A stretch of DNA of 64,000 nucleotides, taken from the NCBI RefSeq assembly GCF_036231355.1, contig NZ_CP109496.1, forward strand, positions 558,001-622,000, read 5' to 3'. The notes beneath the pieces were generated by a model. That model saw only the letters and a list, made by a program, of their open reading frames with translations. It ran no database searches and was not told the origin of the DNA. The stretch's first letter is position 1; each line of letters opens with the position of its first letter. The DNA comes from Streptomyces sp. NBC_01431 (GTDB taxonomy: Bacteria > Actinomycetota > Actinomycetes > Streptomycetales > Streptomycetaceae). Shown here in pieces: positions 1 through 8,819 of the stretch. The position numbers were made by a program, and so were the translations under genes.

Positions 1-581
1 ACGTGGACCTCCACGACGTTGAGGTCGCCCTCGTAGGCCGCGTCCCACACCTGCTCCAGGATCTCCCGCTTGGGCACGATCTCACCGGCGCGGCGGGCCA
101 GGTGCACGAGGACCGCGAATTCGCGCGAGGTCAAACGGGCCTCGGCCCCGCCGCGCGTGCAGCGCTGCTTCGCCGGGTCGATCACCAGGTCACCGAACTC
201 CATGATCTGCGGGCTGCGCCGGCCCGTGCGCCGGATGAGCGCGCGCAGCCGGGCCACCAGGACGACGTACGAGAACGGCTTGGAGAGGAAGTCGTCGGCG
301 CCGGTGTCGAGGGCCTCCGCCTCGTCGTACTCGCCGTCCTTCGCGGTGAGCATCAGGATGCCCGACTCGCAGCCCGCCGCGCGCAGCCGGGCGCAGACCC
401 GGTAGCCGTTGATTCCGGGCAGCATGATGTCGAGCACGATGACGTCGTAGTCGTGCTCACCCGCCAGCCAGAGCCCTTGCGGGCCGTCGTGGGCGACGTC
501 CACCGAAAAGCCTTCGGCCTGGAGCCCCCGTTGCAGGGCCGCGGCCAGCCGCCGCTCGTCCTCGACCACCAGTACGCGCAT
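1..581 (-). CDS. OmpR/PhoB-family response regulator (3' end outside window)
   Basis: This is a two-component response regulator that would bind DNA when phosphorylated by a partner kinase. The minus-strand reading begins MRVLVVEDERRLAAALQRG and shows the receiver acidic pair (VVEDE), the phosphoacceptor aspartate in VIVLDIMLPG, and the conserved lysine in LSKPF. A winged-helix domain follows (LTSREFAVLVHLARRAGE) and runs to VVEVHV, where the window stops, so about 30-40 residues of the usual ~225 are missing. The ATG at 581 is the only sensible start. The gene is divergent from a PepSY membrane protein and shares its upstream region, which holds TTCAG repeats. A cognate histidine kinase probably lies just beyond the left edge, which is inference. 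Confidence 0.93.
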   Translation of the reverse strand, partial: MRVLVVEDERRLAAALQRGLQAEGFSVDVAHDGPQGLWLAGEHDYDVIVLDIMLPGINGYRVCARLRAAGCESGILMLTAKDGEYDEAEALDTGADDFLSKPFSYVVLVARLRALIRRTGRRSPQIMEFGDLVIDPAKQRCTRGGAEARLTSREFAVLVHLARRAGEIVPKREILEQVWDAAYEGDLNVVEVH

Positions 582-591
582 GGGGTCAAGG

Positions 592-652
592 TTCTCAGGT
601 CGCGGCGCCGGGTTGCTGAAGGGTTCTTCAGGTCGCTTCAGCAAGGCTTCAG
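592..652. promoter_or_regulatory. Phased TTCAG repeats between response regulator and PepSY gene
   Basis: TTCAG occurs at 627-631, 637-641 and 648-652, 10 and 11 bases apart, so the copies lie on one face of the helix. An inverted copy (CTGAA) sits at 616-620 and a related TTCTCAGG at 592-599. Direct repeats at helical-turn spacing are how OmpR-type regulators usually bind. The site is probably the operator through which the adjacent regulator controls the rightward PepSY gene and perhaps itself. Confidence 0.6.
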
Positions 653-715
653 CATGCGCCCCGCAGGATCTGACCGAGCCGGGCGCGTGTCCGGTGGAAC
701 GCGAGGAGCAACCAG

Positions 716-1294
716 ATGACTCAGTCCAATCCCCAGCCTCCCGAGCACCCCGCGGGTCCGGGCGAGGAGGCTGCCGGGCCGACCGGCAAGGCGGCGGGGC
801 GCCGCGGCCGGTTCACCCGGCTGACCCGGCAGGGACGTGTGCGATGGGTGGCGCTCGGTCTGGTGGTGCTGATCGGCGGCGGTGCGGCGGCCGCGGCGGT
901 GGCGGAGCACCACCACGAGGAGCGCGCCGGCGGCCGGTACGCCGCCGAGGGCCGGGGTCACCGGGGCGGGCCGGGGACGGACGGCCGGGACGGCGCGAAG
1001 AAGGTGCGGGAGGCCGGGCAGGACCGGCGGGGTTCCGCCGCGGGCTCACTCGCGCAGGCCCCGGCGCCGCTGCCTGCGCTGCCGGCCGCGCAGGCGGTGG
1101 ACAAGGCGACGGGTGCCGTGTCCGGCGGCAAGGTCGAATCACTGCGGGTGGTCGCCCAGCAGGGTGGTGGCAGCGCCTGGCAGGCCGTGGTGCTGGGCCC
1201 CGACGGGGTGCGCCACTCCGTGACGCTGGCCGGCGCCGACGGCACGGTCACCAGCAACACCGTCGCCGAGTACGGCCCGGTAATGGCCCGCTGA
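716..1294 (+). CDS. PepSY-type single-pass membrane protein
   Basis: This 192-residue protein has a cytoplasmic Gly/Pro-rich N-terminus, one membrane segment near residues 42-63 (VALGLVVLIGGGAAAAAVA) and a low-complexity linker. A C-terminal PepSY-like domain follows (VESLRVVAQQ, then WQAVVLGPDGVRHSVTL). Such proteins are often the strongly induced target of a neighbouring OmpR-type system and may sense or buffer envelope stress. The start ATG follows a GAGGAGC ribosome site. It is divergent from the response regulator and closed by a strong hairpin just downstream. PepSY assignment rests on the C-terminal pattern and context, so it is moderately secure. Confidence 0.75.
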   Translation: MTQSNPQPPEHPAGPGEEAAGPTGKAAGRRGRFTRLTRQGRVRWVALGLVVLIGGGAAAAAVAEHHHEERAGGRYAAEGRGHRGGPGTDGRDGAKKVREAGQDRRGSAAGSLAQAPAPLPALPAAQAVDKATGAVSGGKVESLRVVAQQGGGSAWQAVVLGPDGVRHSVTLAGADGTVTSNTVAEYGPVMAR

Positions 1295-1309
1295 CCGAGC
1301 CGCCACGAA

Positions 1310-1355
1310 CCGCTCGACGCATCCGTCCGGCCCCGGCAGGACGGATGCCGAGCGG
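1310..1355 (+). terminator. Hairpin terminator after PepSY gene
   Basis: GCATCCGTCC (1319-1328) pairs perfectly with GGACGGATGC (1339-1348). An outer CCGCTCG/CGAGCGG helix (1310-1316 with 1349-1355) stacks on it across a two-base bulge. It lies 16 bases past the PepSY stop. The remaining ~260 bases up to the convergent SDR gene hold nothing I could recognise. Confidence 0.7.
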
Positions 1356-1612
1356 TGCGCGGCCACGGGTGTGATCAACTACCGCCCCGCGCAACCCACT
1401 TGAATACCATTCGGCGCGTTTCCGCGGATCGTGAACGCCTCGGTGCGCTGGACGGGAGGCACGCTCCAGCGCCTGTGGTTTTCGGCCGACAGCCCGCGGG
1501 CCGCCCCTCTCCCTGCACTCCCGACCAAGGCGCGGCTTGGGGCAACGACCGATCACTCGCGAGCGCGGCATCACGGTGATCGGCACCGGGGCCCCCGCGC
1601 CGGGTTCCGCGC

Positions 1613-2329
1613 TCACCACGGCACGGGCGTTCCGTCCCAGGAGAAGAAGGCTCCGGTGGGCCCGTCGTTGGGCAGGAGTGCCAGGCGCAGGGCCCCCTGG
1701 GCGGCCTCGGCGGGGTCGCCGCCCGCCTCGGCCGCTCGGGGGTTGAGGTCGGTGGCCCGCAGACCGGGGGCGAGGGCGTTGACCTTGAAACCCTCCTCTG
1801 CCAGCGTCTGGGCGTACAGGACGGTGAGGGCGTTGAGGGCGGCTTTCGAGGACCTGTACGCCGCCGCACCTCCGCTGCCGGGGACGAACTGGGGGTTCGG
1901 GTTCGTACTCCAGGTCAGCGATGCGGTCCCGCTGGAGACGTTGACGATCCGTGGTCGCGGGGAGCGGCGCAGGGCGGGCAGAAAGGCGTTGGTCACCGCG
2001 AGGACCCCGAACACGTTGGTCTCGTAGGTACGCCGGAATTCGTCCGCGCCGGTCTCGGTCGGCGGGCCGAGCGAGGGTGAGATGCCCGCGTTGTTGACCA
2101 GCACGTCCAAGCGGTCCAGCTGACCGGCGGCCGCGCCGATGCTGTCCTGGTCCGTCACATCGAGGACCAGCAGACGGGCCGCCCCGCCGATCTCCTCGAC
2201 GGCCCGCCGCCCGCGCCCGGCATCGCGGGAGCCCACGTACACCCGGAAGCCCTCAGCGGCGAGAAGTCGGGCGATGTGCTTGCCAATGCCCTTGTTGGCA
2301 CCTGTGACCAGCGCTGTGCGATCGTTCAT
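1613..2329 (-). CDS. Short-chain dehydrogenase/reductase
   Basis: A 238-residue classical SDR, expected to be a soluble NAD(P)(H)-dependent oxidoreductase. Visible motifs are TGANKGIG at 9-16 (nucleotide binding), NNAG at 79-82, the catalytic Ser near 132-133 (VNVSSG), and YxxxK with Tyr158 and Lys162. The substrate cannot be told. An ORF continues upstream of the chosen ATG but that segment is out of register with the family and overlaps the divergent regulator. The gene is divergent from an XRE/MmyB-type regulator 76 bases away, an arrangement common when the regulator controls the reductase. Confidence 0.92.
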   Translation of the reverse strand: MNDRTALVTGANKGIGKHIARLLAAEGFRVYVGSRDAGRGRRAVEEIGGAARLLVLDVTDQDSIGAAAGQLDRLDVLVNNAGISPSLGPPTETGADEFRRTYETNVFGVLAVTNAFLPALRRSPRPRIVNVSSGTASLTWSTNPNPQFVPGSGGAAAYRSSKAALNALTVLYAQTLAEEGFKVNALAPGLRATDLNPRAAEAGGDPAEAAQGALRLALLPNDGPTGAFFSWDGTPVPW

Positions 2330-2405
2330 GACAGCCACGATCGCCTGGCGGCGAGCGCCCTGCCAGGGACGACCTGTACCAGTCAGCGGGAGGGGGTGGG
2401 GCGCG

Positions 2406-3218
2406 ATGGCGCGGCAGGAGCTCGCCCGATTCCTGCGGGACCGCCGCGCTGCCTTGCGTCCGGAAGCGCTCGGCCTGCCCACGAGCGGCCCGCGCCGCAC
2501 CCCGGGCTTGCGCCGTGAAGAGGTGGCCGGTCTCGCCCATATGTCCGTCGACTACTACGTACGTCTCGAACAGGCCCGCGGTCCCCGCCCGTCGCACACC
2601 ATTCTGGACGCGCTGGCCGGGGCCCTCCGTCTGACGTCGGCCGAACGCAGCCACCTGTTCCGCCTGGCCGGCACGAGCGCACCGCCGCCCGCCACCGGCG
2701 CGGTACGACACGTGCGCGCGCACGTGGCCCGGATGCTCCAGCGTCTGCCGGAGACCGGCGCGATCGCCACCGACGCGTCCTACGGCGTCATCGCCTGGAA
2801 CCCACTGGCCCAGGCTCTGTTGGGCGGCGGCCTCGGACACGGGACGACGAACCTGGCCCGGCGCCGGTTCCTCGGTGAAGGGCGGATGTACGAGAGCTCC
2901 AGCACCGAGGAGTTCGGACACATCGTGGTGGCGCGGCTGCGCCGGGCCGCCGACCGCTATCCTCACGACCCGCAGCTCGCCGCGCTGCTCACCGAACTGC
3001 ACGCCGGCAGCGAGGAGTTCCGCCTTCTCTGGGAGACCCGCCCGGTGCACGCCCCCGGCCACCGCACCAAGACCGTCGAACACCCGACGGCAGGCAGCCT
3101 CCGGCTGAACTGCGACGTTCTCCTCGTCCCCGAGGACGACCAGGAAGTCGTCATGATCACGGCAGATCCCGGGACACCCTCGGCCCGAACCCTGCGCAGG
3201 CTGGCCACGGCGCTGTAG
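2406..3218 (+). CDS. XRE-family regulator with MmyB-like ligand domain
   Basis: This 270-residue protein has an N-terminal helix-turn-helix (LRREEVAGLAHMSVDYYVRL, then HTILDALAGAL). A C-terminal MmyB-like ligand-binding domain follows (ATDASYGVIAWNPLAQALL, ending with VMITADPGTPSARTLRRLA). Members of this actinobacterial family usually repress a divergently transcribed SDR reductase, exactly the layout here. Fatty-acid-like ligands have been reported for the domain. The ATG at 2406 follows a purine-rich GGGAGGGGG stretch and gives the family-typical N-terminus (LARFLRDRRAALRPE). Control of the neighbouring SDR is inference. Confidence 0.92.
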   Translation: MARQELARFLRDRRAALRPEALGLPTSGPRRTPGLRREEVAGLAHMSVDYYVRLEQARGPRPSHTILDALAGALRLTSAERSHLFRLAGTSAPPPATGAVRHVRAHVARMLQRLPETGAIATDASYGVIAWNPLAQALLGGGLGHGTTNLARRRFLGEGRMYESSSTEEFGHIVVARLRRAADRYPHDPQLAALLTELHAGSEEFRLLWETRPVHAPGHRTKTVEHPTAGSLRLNCDVLLVPEDDQEVVMITADPGTPSARTLRRLATAL

Positions 3219-3267
3219 AGCCCGCCCCCAGAGTGATCAAGTCACCGCGTGAACTACGCTGCCAGCG

Positions 3268-3440
3268 GCGGGAGTTGTCCGCCGCGACGGGCGGCAAGCC
3301 GCGTCGGCGGGCGCGCCCGAGACCCTCCGTCGAGACGAACGGCAGGGCGCATCGGCCCCCCGGCCCGAGACCCTCCGCCGCGACGCACGGCAAGCCGCAT
3401 CGGCCCCCCGGCCCAAGGCCCTCCACCGCGCCGGCGGGCC
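3268..3440. repeat. 48-bp tandem repeat between convergent genes
   Basis: The phrase CCCGAGACCCTCC recurs at 3316, 3364 and (as CCCAAGGCCCTCC) 3412, a period of exactly 48 bases, with a partial diverged unit before 3316. Each unit also contains a GGCAAGCCGCATCGG-type core. The array fills the gap between the stops of the XRE regulator and the convergent permease. Because 48 is a multiple of three it creates spurious open frames on both strands, but no start or ribosome site marks a gene. Confidence 0.75.
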
Positions 3441-3441
3441 G

Positions 3442-5787
3442 TCACTCGGTGTGCAGGACTCGGGCGATGGTCTGCCGGGCCGCCGTTCGTGCCGGGATCA
3501 CCGCGCCCAGTGCGGCGATCGCCACTCCCGCCAGGGCCAGCAGCGCCATGGTTTCCGGGTGCCAGACATGCAGCATCCGGTCCGGGAGAGCGAGATGGGC
3601 GCTGCTCTCGGTCAGCGGGATCACTACCCGGTAGGCCGCCACGCCCAGCGGGAGTCCGAGGATCCCGCCGATCAGGCCGAGCCCCGCCATCGACACCACC
3701 AGCATCACGGTGACCTGACGTGGGGTCATGCCGATCGACTTCAGCATTCCCAGGTCACGGCGCCGCTCGCGGCTGCTCAGCACGACCGTGTTGAACACCC
3801 CCATCGCGGCGACCACCGACAGCATCAGGGTCAGCGCCGAAGCGGAACTGATCACCGTCATGGCTCCGGCGTTCACCGATGTCTGCTCGGTCGGTGCGAG
3901 CCCGGGATCGGCGGCCCGCACGGCCTTCATGTAGGCGGCGGTATCGGGGTGGGAAGTGAGCCGCACCCAGTACTGGTTGGCCTGCGTCCCAGGTGCCAGG
4001 GCGGTCAAGGTCGGCCAGTCGGCCCGCATCATGTCGGCCGGGCCGGACATGACCTCACCGACCAGGGTCACCCGCTCCGTGCGGCCGTCCGCCGCGCCCA
4101 GCGTGAACGAGTCACCCAGGCGCAGACCGTGCTTGGACAGGAACCTGCCGGAGGCCACGACCTCTCCGGGGGTGCGCATCCACCGGCCCCTGGCCAGGTC
4201 GTCCTGGAGTACGGACCGGCCCTCGCGCGCGCCTTGGATCGTCACGCCCTCGCTCTGCCCGAGTAGCCGCACGTCGGCGAAGCCCACGGCTGAGACGTCC
4301 GCCGCCTGCGGCAGACCGCGCAACAGCGCCTGTGCCGCGGCGTCGTCATGCTGCGGGACGGTCTGCCCGAACCTGGCTTCCCCGCGCCAGACGACGACTT
4401 GCAGTCTGCCGGAGCCCTCGACGGCGTCGCCGTACGAGACCATGGTGGTCGCAAGCCCGGTCGCGAAGGTCACCGTCGCCACCCCGAGCAGTACCGCCGA
4501 GACGGTGAGCAGGGCCCGTCCGGGCCGTGCGAAGGGCAGGCCGAGCCCCAGCGTCACCGACCGCGGCAGCCTCGCCCCCGTCAGCCACCGCTGCACCTTC
4601 AGCCCCCGCCCGCCGCTGGGGGCGCTGCCCGCGCTGATGGCACGTGCCGCGGAGAGCCGGTGCGAGCGCAGCGCCGGGATCAGTGCGGCCAGCACGACGA
4701 CCGCGGGCATGCCCAGTGCCGTGGCCACGTACACCCAGGAGCTGACCGTCGGGTTGACGTTGACCGTGCCGAGGTCCGCGCCCTGGAAGACCTGGTGCAG
4801 GAGTGGCCGCGCGACCACCCCACCGAGGGCCGTGCCGATCGCCGCGCCCACGGTGGCCGGGACGCAGACCATCACCAGATAGACCGCGACCACCTGGTTG
4901 GGCGTGAATCCCAGGGACTTGAGCACCCCGATGTGCCGGAAGCCGGACACCACCGCACCGCTCACCACGTTGCCCACGATCAGGACGGCCACCAGCAGGC
5001 CGAGGATTCCGAAGGCCATGAGGAACGGCACGAAGGCGTTGGGCTGCGAGGCGACCTGCGCCTTCAGCGTCAGGTACGACTGGTGGGCGACCAGCGATCC
5101 GGACGGCAGCCCCGAGGTCGCCGCCGTGGTGGCGGTGGTGATCTCACGGGACGTCGCGGCTTGGTCGAACCGGTACAGCATCTGGTACGTCGTGGGGTGC
5201 AGGGCCTCGATCTGCTGCGGGGAGACCCATGCCTGTGCGGTTCCGCTCACGCTGGACGCGAGGCCGACGACGGTCAGCGGTGCGAGTCCGGGCAGCTGGA
5301 TCCGTTTGCCGAGCGGGGAGTGCGGCCCGGTGCCCATCCCGGGCGCGTCCGGCAGCGCCAGGACGAGTTGGCCGGGCCCGGTGGCCCAGTGTCCGGCGAA
5401 CAGGTCGAGGCGGTCGACCGGCCCCCCGGGGTCCGCCCGCCCCACCACGCTCATCAGGCCCGTTCCCATTCCGGGCATCTCGTCGGCCGCGCTCCGCGGC
5501 AGGTCGACCACGGCTTGCGGGAACGGCCCCGCCGCAGCCTCAACTCCCGGACGGTGCACGGTCGCTGACACCTGCTCAGCCGACACTTTCGCCGCGTCGA
5601 AGGTGGCGACGACATGGGCTCCGTGCGCCTGGCCGAAGAGCCGGTCGAACGGTCCGGACGCGACGTCGAGCAGGCCCAAAGCGACCACGAGGGCCATGCT
5701 GGAGACGAGGACGACCACCCCGATCACGGAGGTCTGTAGCCGGCGACGGCGTACGGCCGCACGAGAGGCCCGCCACACCGCGCTCAT
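3442..5787 (-). CDS. FtsX/MacB-type ABC transporter permease
   Basis: A 781-residue permease with the duplicated FtsX layout. An N-terminal membrane anchor (VIGVVVLVSSMALVVALGLL, about 21-40) is followed by a large extracytoplasmic domain and three membrane segments around residues 255-370. A second anchor and ectodomain follow, then a final triple-helix block (LTLMLSVVAAMGVFNTVVL onward) ending near RTAARQTIARVLHTE. Proteins of this size usually work with a cytosolic ATPase to export or flip lipids, peptides or drugs or to relay stress. Its start overlaps the stop of the ATPase gene by four bases (ATGA), showing translational coupling. The divergent kinase/regulator pair probably controls the pair. 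Confidence 0.93.
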   Translation of the reverse strand: MSAVWRASRAAVRRRRLQTSVIGVVVLVSSMALVVALGLLDVASGPFDRLFGQAHGAHVVATFDAAKVSAEQVSATVHRPGVEAAAGPFPQAVVDLPRSAADEMPGMGTGLMSVVGRADPGGPVDRLDLFAGHWATGPGQLVLALPDAPGMGTGPHSPLGKRIQLPGLAPLTVVGLASSVSGTAQAWVSPQQIEALHPTTYQMLYRFDQAATSREITTATTAATSGLPSGSLVAHQSYLTLKAQVASQPNAFVPFLMAFGILGLLVAVLIVGNVVSGAVVSGFRHIGVLKSLGFTPNQVVAVYLVMVCVPATVGAAIGTALGGVVARPLLHQVFQGADLGTVNVNPTVSSWVYVATALGMPAVVVLAALIPALRSHRLSAARAISAGSAPSGGRGLKVQRWLTGARLPRSVTLGLGLPFARPGRALLTVSAVLLGVATVTFATGLATTMVSYGDAVEGSGRLQVVVWRGEARFGQTVPQHDDAAAQALLRGLPQAADVSAVGFADVRLLGQSEGVTIQGAREGRSVLQDDLARGRWMRTPGEVVASGRFLSKHGLRLGDSFTLGAADGRTERVTLVGEVMSGPADMMRADWPTLTALAPGTQANQYWVRLTSHPDTAAYMKAVRAADPGLAPTEQTSVNAGAMTVISSASALTLMLSVVAAMGVFNTVVLSSRERRRDLGMLKSIGMTPRQVTVMLVVSMAGLGLIGGILGLPLGVAAYRVVIPLTESSAHLALPDRMLHVWHPETMALLALAGVAIAALGAVIPARTAARQTIARVLHTE

Positions 5788-6527
5788 GCCGAACGCTCCA
5801 GGGTCCGCTCGCCAGTGATCCGGCCGTCCGCCATCGTCACCAGACGACTGGCACAGCGCGTGGCGAGACGCTGGTCATGCGTCACCAGCATCAGGGTCTG
5901 GCCGAGTTGGTTGAGGTCGATGAGCAGGTCCATCACCTGCTCGCCCGCCTGACTGTCCAGCGCGCCGGTCGGCTCGTCCGCAAGAAGCAGCGCGGGTCGG
6001 TTCATCAGCGCGCGGGCCACCGCGACGCGCTGGCGCTCGCCGCCGCTGAGGGCGGCGGGGTAGACGTTCCTGCGGTCGGCGATGCCGAGCTCGTCGAGCA
6101 GCTCCAGGGCCCTGCGCCGGGCCTGGCGGGCGGGTGTTCCGGTGAGCTGGGCGGCCAGGGCGATGTTGTCGATCGCGGGCAGGTCGTCGATGAGGTTGAA
6201 GAACTGGAAGATCATGCCGATCCGGCGGCGACGGAAGAGGGCGAGGCCGGTCTCGTTGATGCTGCCGAGGTCCTCGCCGTGCACGCACACCGAGCCGGCG
6301 CTCGGCCGGTCAAGGCCGGCGATCATGTTCAACAGGGTCGACTTGCCGCAGCCGGACGGGCCCATCACCGCGACCGCCTCTCCGGCGCCGATCTCCAGCG
6401 ACACTCCGTCCAGGGCAACGGTGTCGCCGTACTCCTTGCGCAGTCCGCCCACTTGGACGACTGCCTGGTCGCGCACCGCGGCCGGCCCGGTTGCTGGGGC
6501 CGTGCCCCTGATGTCTTCGGTGGTCAT
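5784..6527 (-). CDS. ABC transporter ATP-binding protein (MacB/LolD type)
   Basis: A 247-residue ATPase that powers the adjacent FtsX-type permease. It shows Walker A GPSGCGKS (56-63), a Q-loop at about 108, signature LSGGERQR (from 160), Walker B LLLADEPT (from about 180) and the switch histidine in VTHD. A longer open frame extends upstream, but the ATG at 6527 gives the family-typical N-terminus (AVVQVGGLRKEYGDTVALDG). The upstream extension would cover the divergent promoter region. It is the first gene of a two-gene operon facing away from a histidine kinase and NarL-type regulator. Confidence 0.95.
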   Translation of the reverse strand: MTTEDIRGTAPATGPAAVRDQAVVQVGGLRKEYGDTVALDGVSLEIGAGEAVAVMGPSGCGKSTLLNMIAGLDRPSAGSVCVHGEDLGSINETGLALFRRRRIGMIFQFFNLIDDLPAIDNIALAAQLTGTPARQARRRALELLDELGIADRRNVYPAALSGGERQRVAVARALMNRPALLLADEPTGALDSQAGEQVMDLLIDLNQLGQTLMLVTHDQRLATRCASRLVTMADGRITGERTLERSA

Positions 6528-6664
6528 GGCAGGGACGGTAGGCGGCGAGGACGGCCTCGGCGTCAACCTCCGGAGGTAATCGGCGGCGGCACTCATCCTG
6601 GCGATGTACGGGGTGGTCCCGGAGGTGGACGCCGGCCCGTCGGCTGCCCTGGGAAGATCGTGCC

Positions 6665-7516
6665 GTGTGGATATCGGGAACGGGCTGGCTGCTGACCGCC
6701 CTCGTGACGGGGAGCCTGGCCGTGGCCGTCGGCTCGACCGTGCTGCTGGCGCGCGCCCGCCGCCGCTATCGCAAGGTCCTGGAGGACCGGCGCTGGCTGC
6801 TTGAGCGCGAACGGGAGGCCGCCGCACGCACCGCGGTGACGGCCGAACGCGCCCGTATCGCCCGCGAGTTGCACGATGTCGTCAGCCACAAGGTCAGCCT
6901 GATGGTCGTTCAGGCGAGCGCCGCCCGCGAGGTGCTGGCCACTCTGCCGAACGAGGCGGAGACGGCACTGCGCGCCGTCGAGGGTGCGGGGCGCGACGCG
7001 ATGACCGAACTGCGGCATCTCCTGGGCCTGTTGGCGCCTTCGCCCAACGGCGACGACGACGAGGAGCGGCACGGCGACCTCTCCGGGCTCGCCCCTCAGC
7101 CGAGCCTGAGCCAACTGGGCGTCCTCGTCGACCGGATCGCCTTCGCCGGACTCCCGGTCGAGGTGCGCATCTCCGGTGAACCGCGCCCGCTGGCGCCCGG
7201 CATCGACGTCACCGCCTACCGGATCATCCAGGAGGCGCTCACCAACGCGCTCAAGTACGGCGACGGCGGCAAGGCGGCGGTGACCGTGCGCTACGCCGAT
7301 CACAGCCTGCGGGTCGAAGTCCTCAACAGCGGACCGAGCGTGCTGTCCGCCGACCCGACGAGCCCGGGTGACCGCAAGCACCGGGACGACGGAACGGGCC
7401 GCGGTCTGATCGGCCTGCGCGAGCGCGTCGCCGTCTACGGCGGCCACTTCGACGCCCGGCGGCGCATCGGCGGCGGCTACCGCGTCCGCGCCCGCATCCC
7501 TCTGGAGCGCCCGTGA
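6665..7516 (+). CDS. Sensor histidine kinase, HisKA_3 (NarX/DesK-like) family
   Basis: A 283-residue membrane sensor kinase. It has one N-terminal membrane helix (about 8-29) and almost no extracellular domain, then a coiled segment. The HisKA_3 box ERARIARELHDVVSHK carries the phosphorylated His70. An HATPase domain follows with an N-box (RIIQEALTNALKYG) and a G-box (GTGRGLIGLRERV). Intramembrane-type sensors of this build often respond to cell-envelope stress through a neighbouring ABC transporter, which is divergent here. GTG start at 6665; the stop overlaps the start of the response regulator (GTGA), so the two are coupled. Confidence 0.94.
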   Translation: MWISGTGWLLTALVTGSLAVAVGSTVLLARARRRYRKVLEDRRWLLEREREAAARTAVTAERARIARELHDVVSHKVSLMVVQASAAREVLATLPNEAETALRAVEGAGRDAMTELRHLLGLLAPSPNGDDDEERHGDLSGLAPQPSLSQLGVLVDRIAFAGLPVEVRISGEPRPLAPGIDVTAYRIIQEALTNALKYGDGGKAAVTVRYADHSLRVEVLNSGPSVLSADPTSPGDRKHRDDGTGRGLIGLRERVAVYGGHFDARRRIGGGYRVRARIPLERP

Positions 7517-8277
7517 CCGAGCCCGCCCCCGACCGAAGTGCCCACCGGCATCCCCGCGAATCCGACTGCCCCCGCGTCCTCATCGCCGACGACGAGGAGC
7601 TCATCCGCACCGGCTTCCGCCTCATCCTCACCTCGCGCGGCATAGAGGTCGTCGGCGAGGCCGCGGACGGCGTGCAGGCCATCGCGGAAGCCCAGCGCCT
7701 GCGCCCGGACGTGCTCCTGATGGACATCCGGATGCCCAACCTGAACGGCCTGGAAGCAGCCAAGCGCGTACTGCACCTGCTCCCCGACTGCCGGGTCCTC
7801 ATGCTCACCACGTTCGACCTCGACAGCTATGTCTACGCGGCCCTCGCCGCCGGTGCGAGCGGCTTCCTCCTCAAGGACGTCACCGCCGCCCATCTCGCCG
7901 CATCCGTACGGCTGGTGAACACCGGCGACGCGCTGCTCGCCCCCTCGATCACCCGTCGTCTGGTGGAGCGCTACGCGGCCCCCCACCAGGGCGAGCGGTC
8001 CTCCGGCCCAGCCGCCGCCGGGGACCCGGTAGCCCGCACACCCGCCGTCCACCGTGACCTGGCCGCGCTGACCCCGCGTGAACTACAGGTGCTGGCCCTG
8101 ATGGGCCGAGGTCTGTCGAACACGGACCTCGCCGAAGCCCTCACCCTCAGCGAGGCCACCGTCAAGACCCATGTCGCCCGCATCTTCGCCAAACTCGCCC
8201 TCCGCGACCGCGCCCAAGCCGTCGTCCTGGCCTACGAAACGGGTCTCGTCACCCCTGGCGGCTCGGCCTCCGGCTGA
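7513..8277 (+). CDS. NarL/LuxR-family response regulator
   Basis: A 254-residue regulator. The receiver domain carries the acidic pair DDEE near 26-29, phosphoacceptor Asp71 in LLMDIRMPN and the lysine in FLLKDV. A flexible linker leads to a C-terminal LuxR helix-turn-helix (LTPRELQVLALMGRGLSNTD, then ATVKTHVARIFAKL). It is translationally coupled to the upstream kinase, which is expected to phosphorylate it. The likely target is the divergent exporter operon, though that is inferred from position only. Confidence 0.95.
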   Translation: MTEPAPDRSAHRHPRESDCPRVLIADDEELIRTGFRLILTSRGIEVVGEAADGVQAIAEAQRLRPDVLLMDIRMPNLNGLEAAKRVLHLLPDCRVLMLTTFDLDSYVYAALAAGASGFLLKDVTAAHLAASVRLVNTGDALLAPSITRRLVERYAAPHQGERSSGPAAAGDPVARTPAVHRDLAALTPRELQVLALMGRGLSNTDLAEALTLSEATVKTHVARIFAKLALRDRAQAVVLAYETGLVTPGGSASG

Positions 8278-8819
8278 CCCGGATTCCGCTCCTGCACCCG
8301 CCCCGGCTCCGCCTGTTGGGACGGGTGGCTCAAACGCGACGGCTCCGCGCCCCTCGTGGGCCGCGAACATCCACCCATGGGCCAGTAGAGATTCCTACCC
8401 AGTGCGGTCAAGTTGGCATCGATGTCTTCCAAGAGACGGGAAAACCGCTTTCGATCAATTGACCGGGGCACGTCATCCCTGCTTGGCTTCCGGCCAGCGA
8501 TCGGCGCACCACCGCTCCACACCGCACCAAGGTCACATGCCGTGTCACACCACGGTTGGTTCCACCTTCCCGCCGGAGCCGGTCGGGAGGATTCGCGCCA
8601 AGTCTGCACACCGGTCCCGAAGGCCTCAACAGGCGTCTGTCGCAACGGCGTTCAGAACTGCGCGAACATCCCCTCTCCCGTCCAGCAGCGCGCCACCGGC
8701 GTCCCGTACGACCACTGGAAACATCGCTCCATCGGTTGCGCCTCGCTGCCCGCATCCAGGTAACAGATCGCCCGCCGACCGGCGCCACGCGATCTGTTCG
8801 AGAGAGGATCCCCCTACAC
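8278..8819. other. Intergenic region, 542 bp
   Basis: No start/ribosome-site/codon pattern supports a gene on either strand. The last part (AGAGAGGATCC before 8820) supplies the ribosome site for the secreted protein, and its promoter is presumably in this gap. No repeat or strong hairpin was noticed. Confidence 0.5.

Noticed and set aside
3442..8277. Considered the exporter plus kinase/regulator as a Bce-type bacitracin resistance module
   Set aside because: The kinase is of HisKA_3/NarX type with a NarL regulator rather than the HisKA/OmpR pair of Bce systems, and the permease lacks a clear Bce-type large loop signature, so only a general stress-exporter role is stated.
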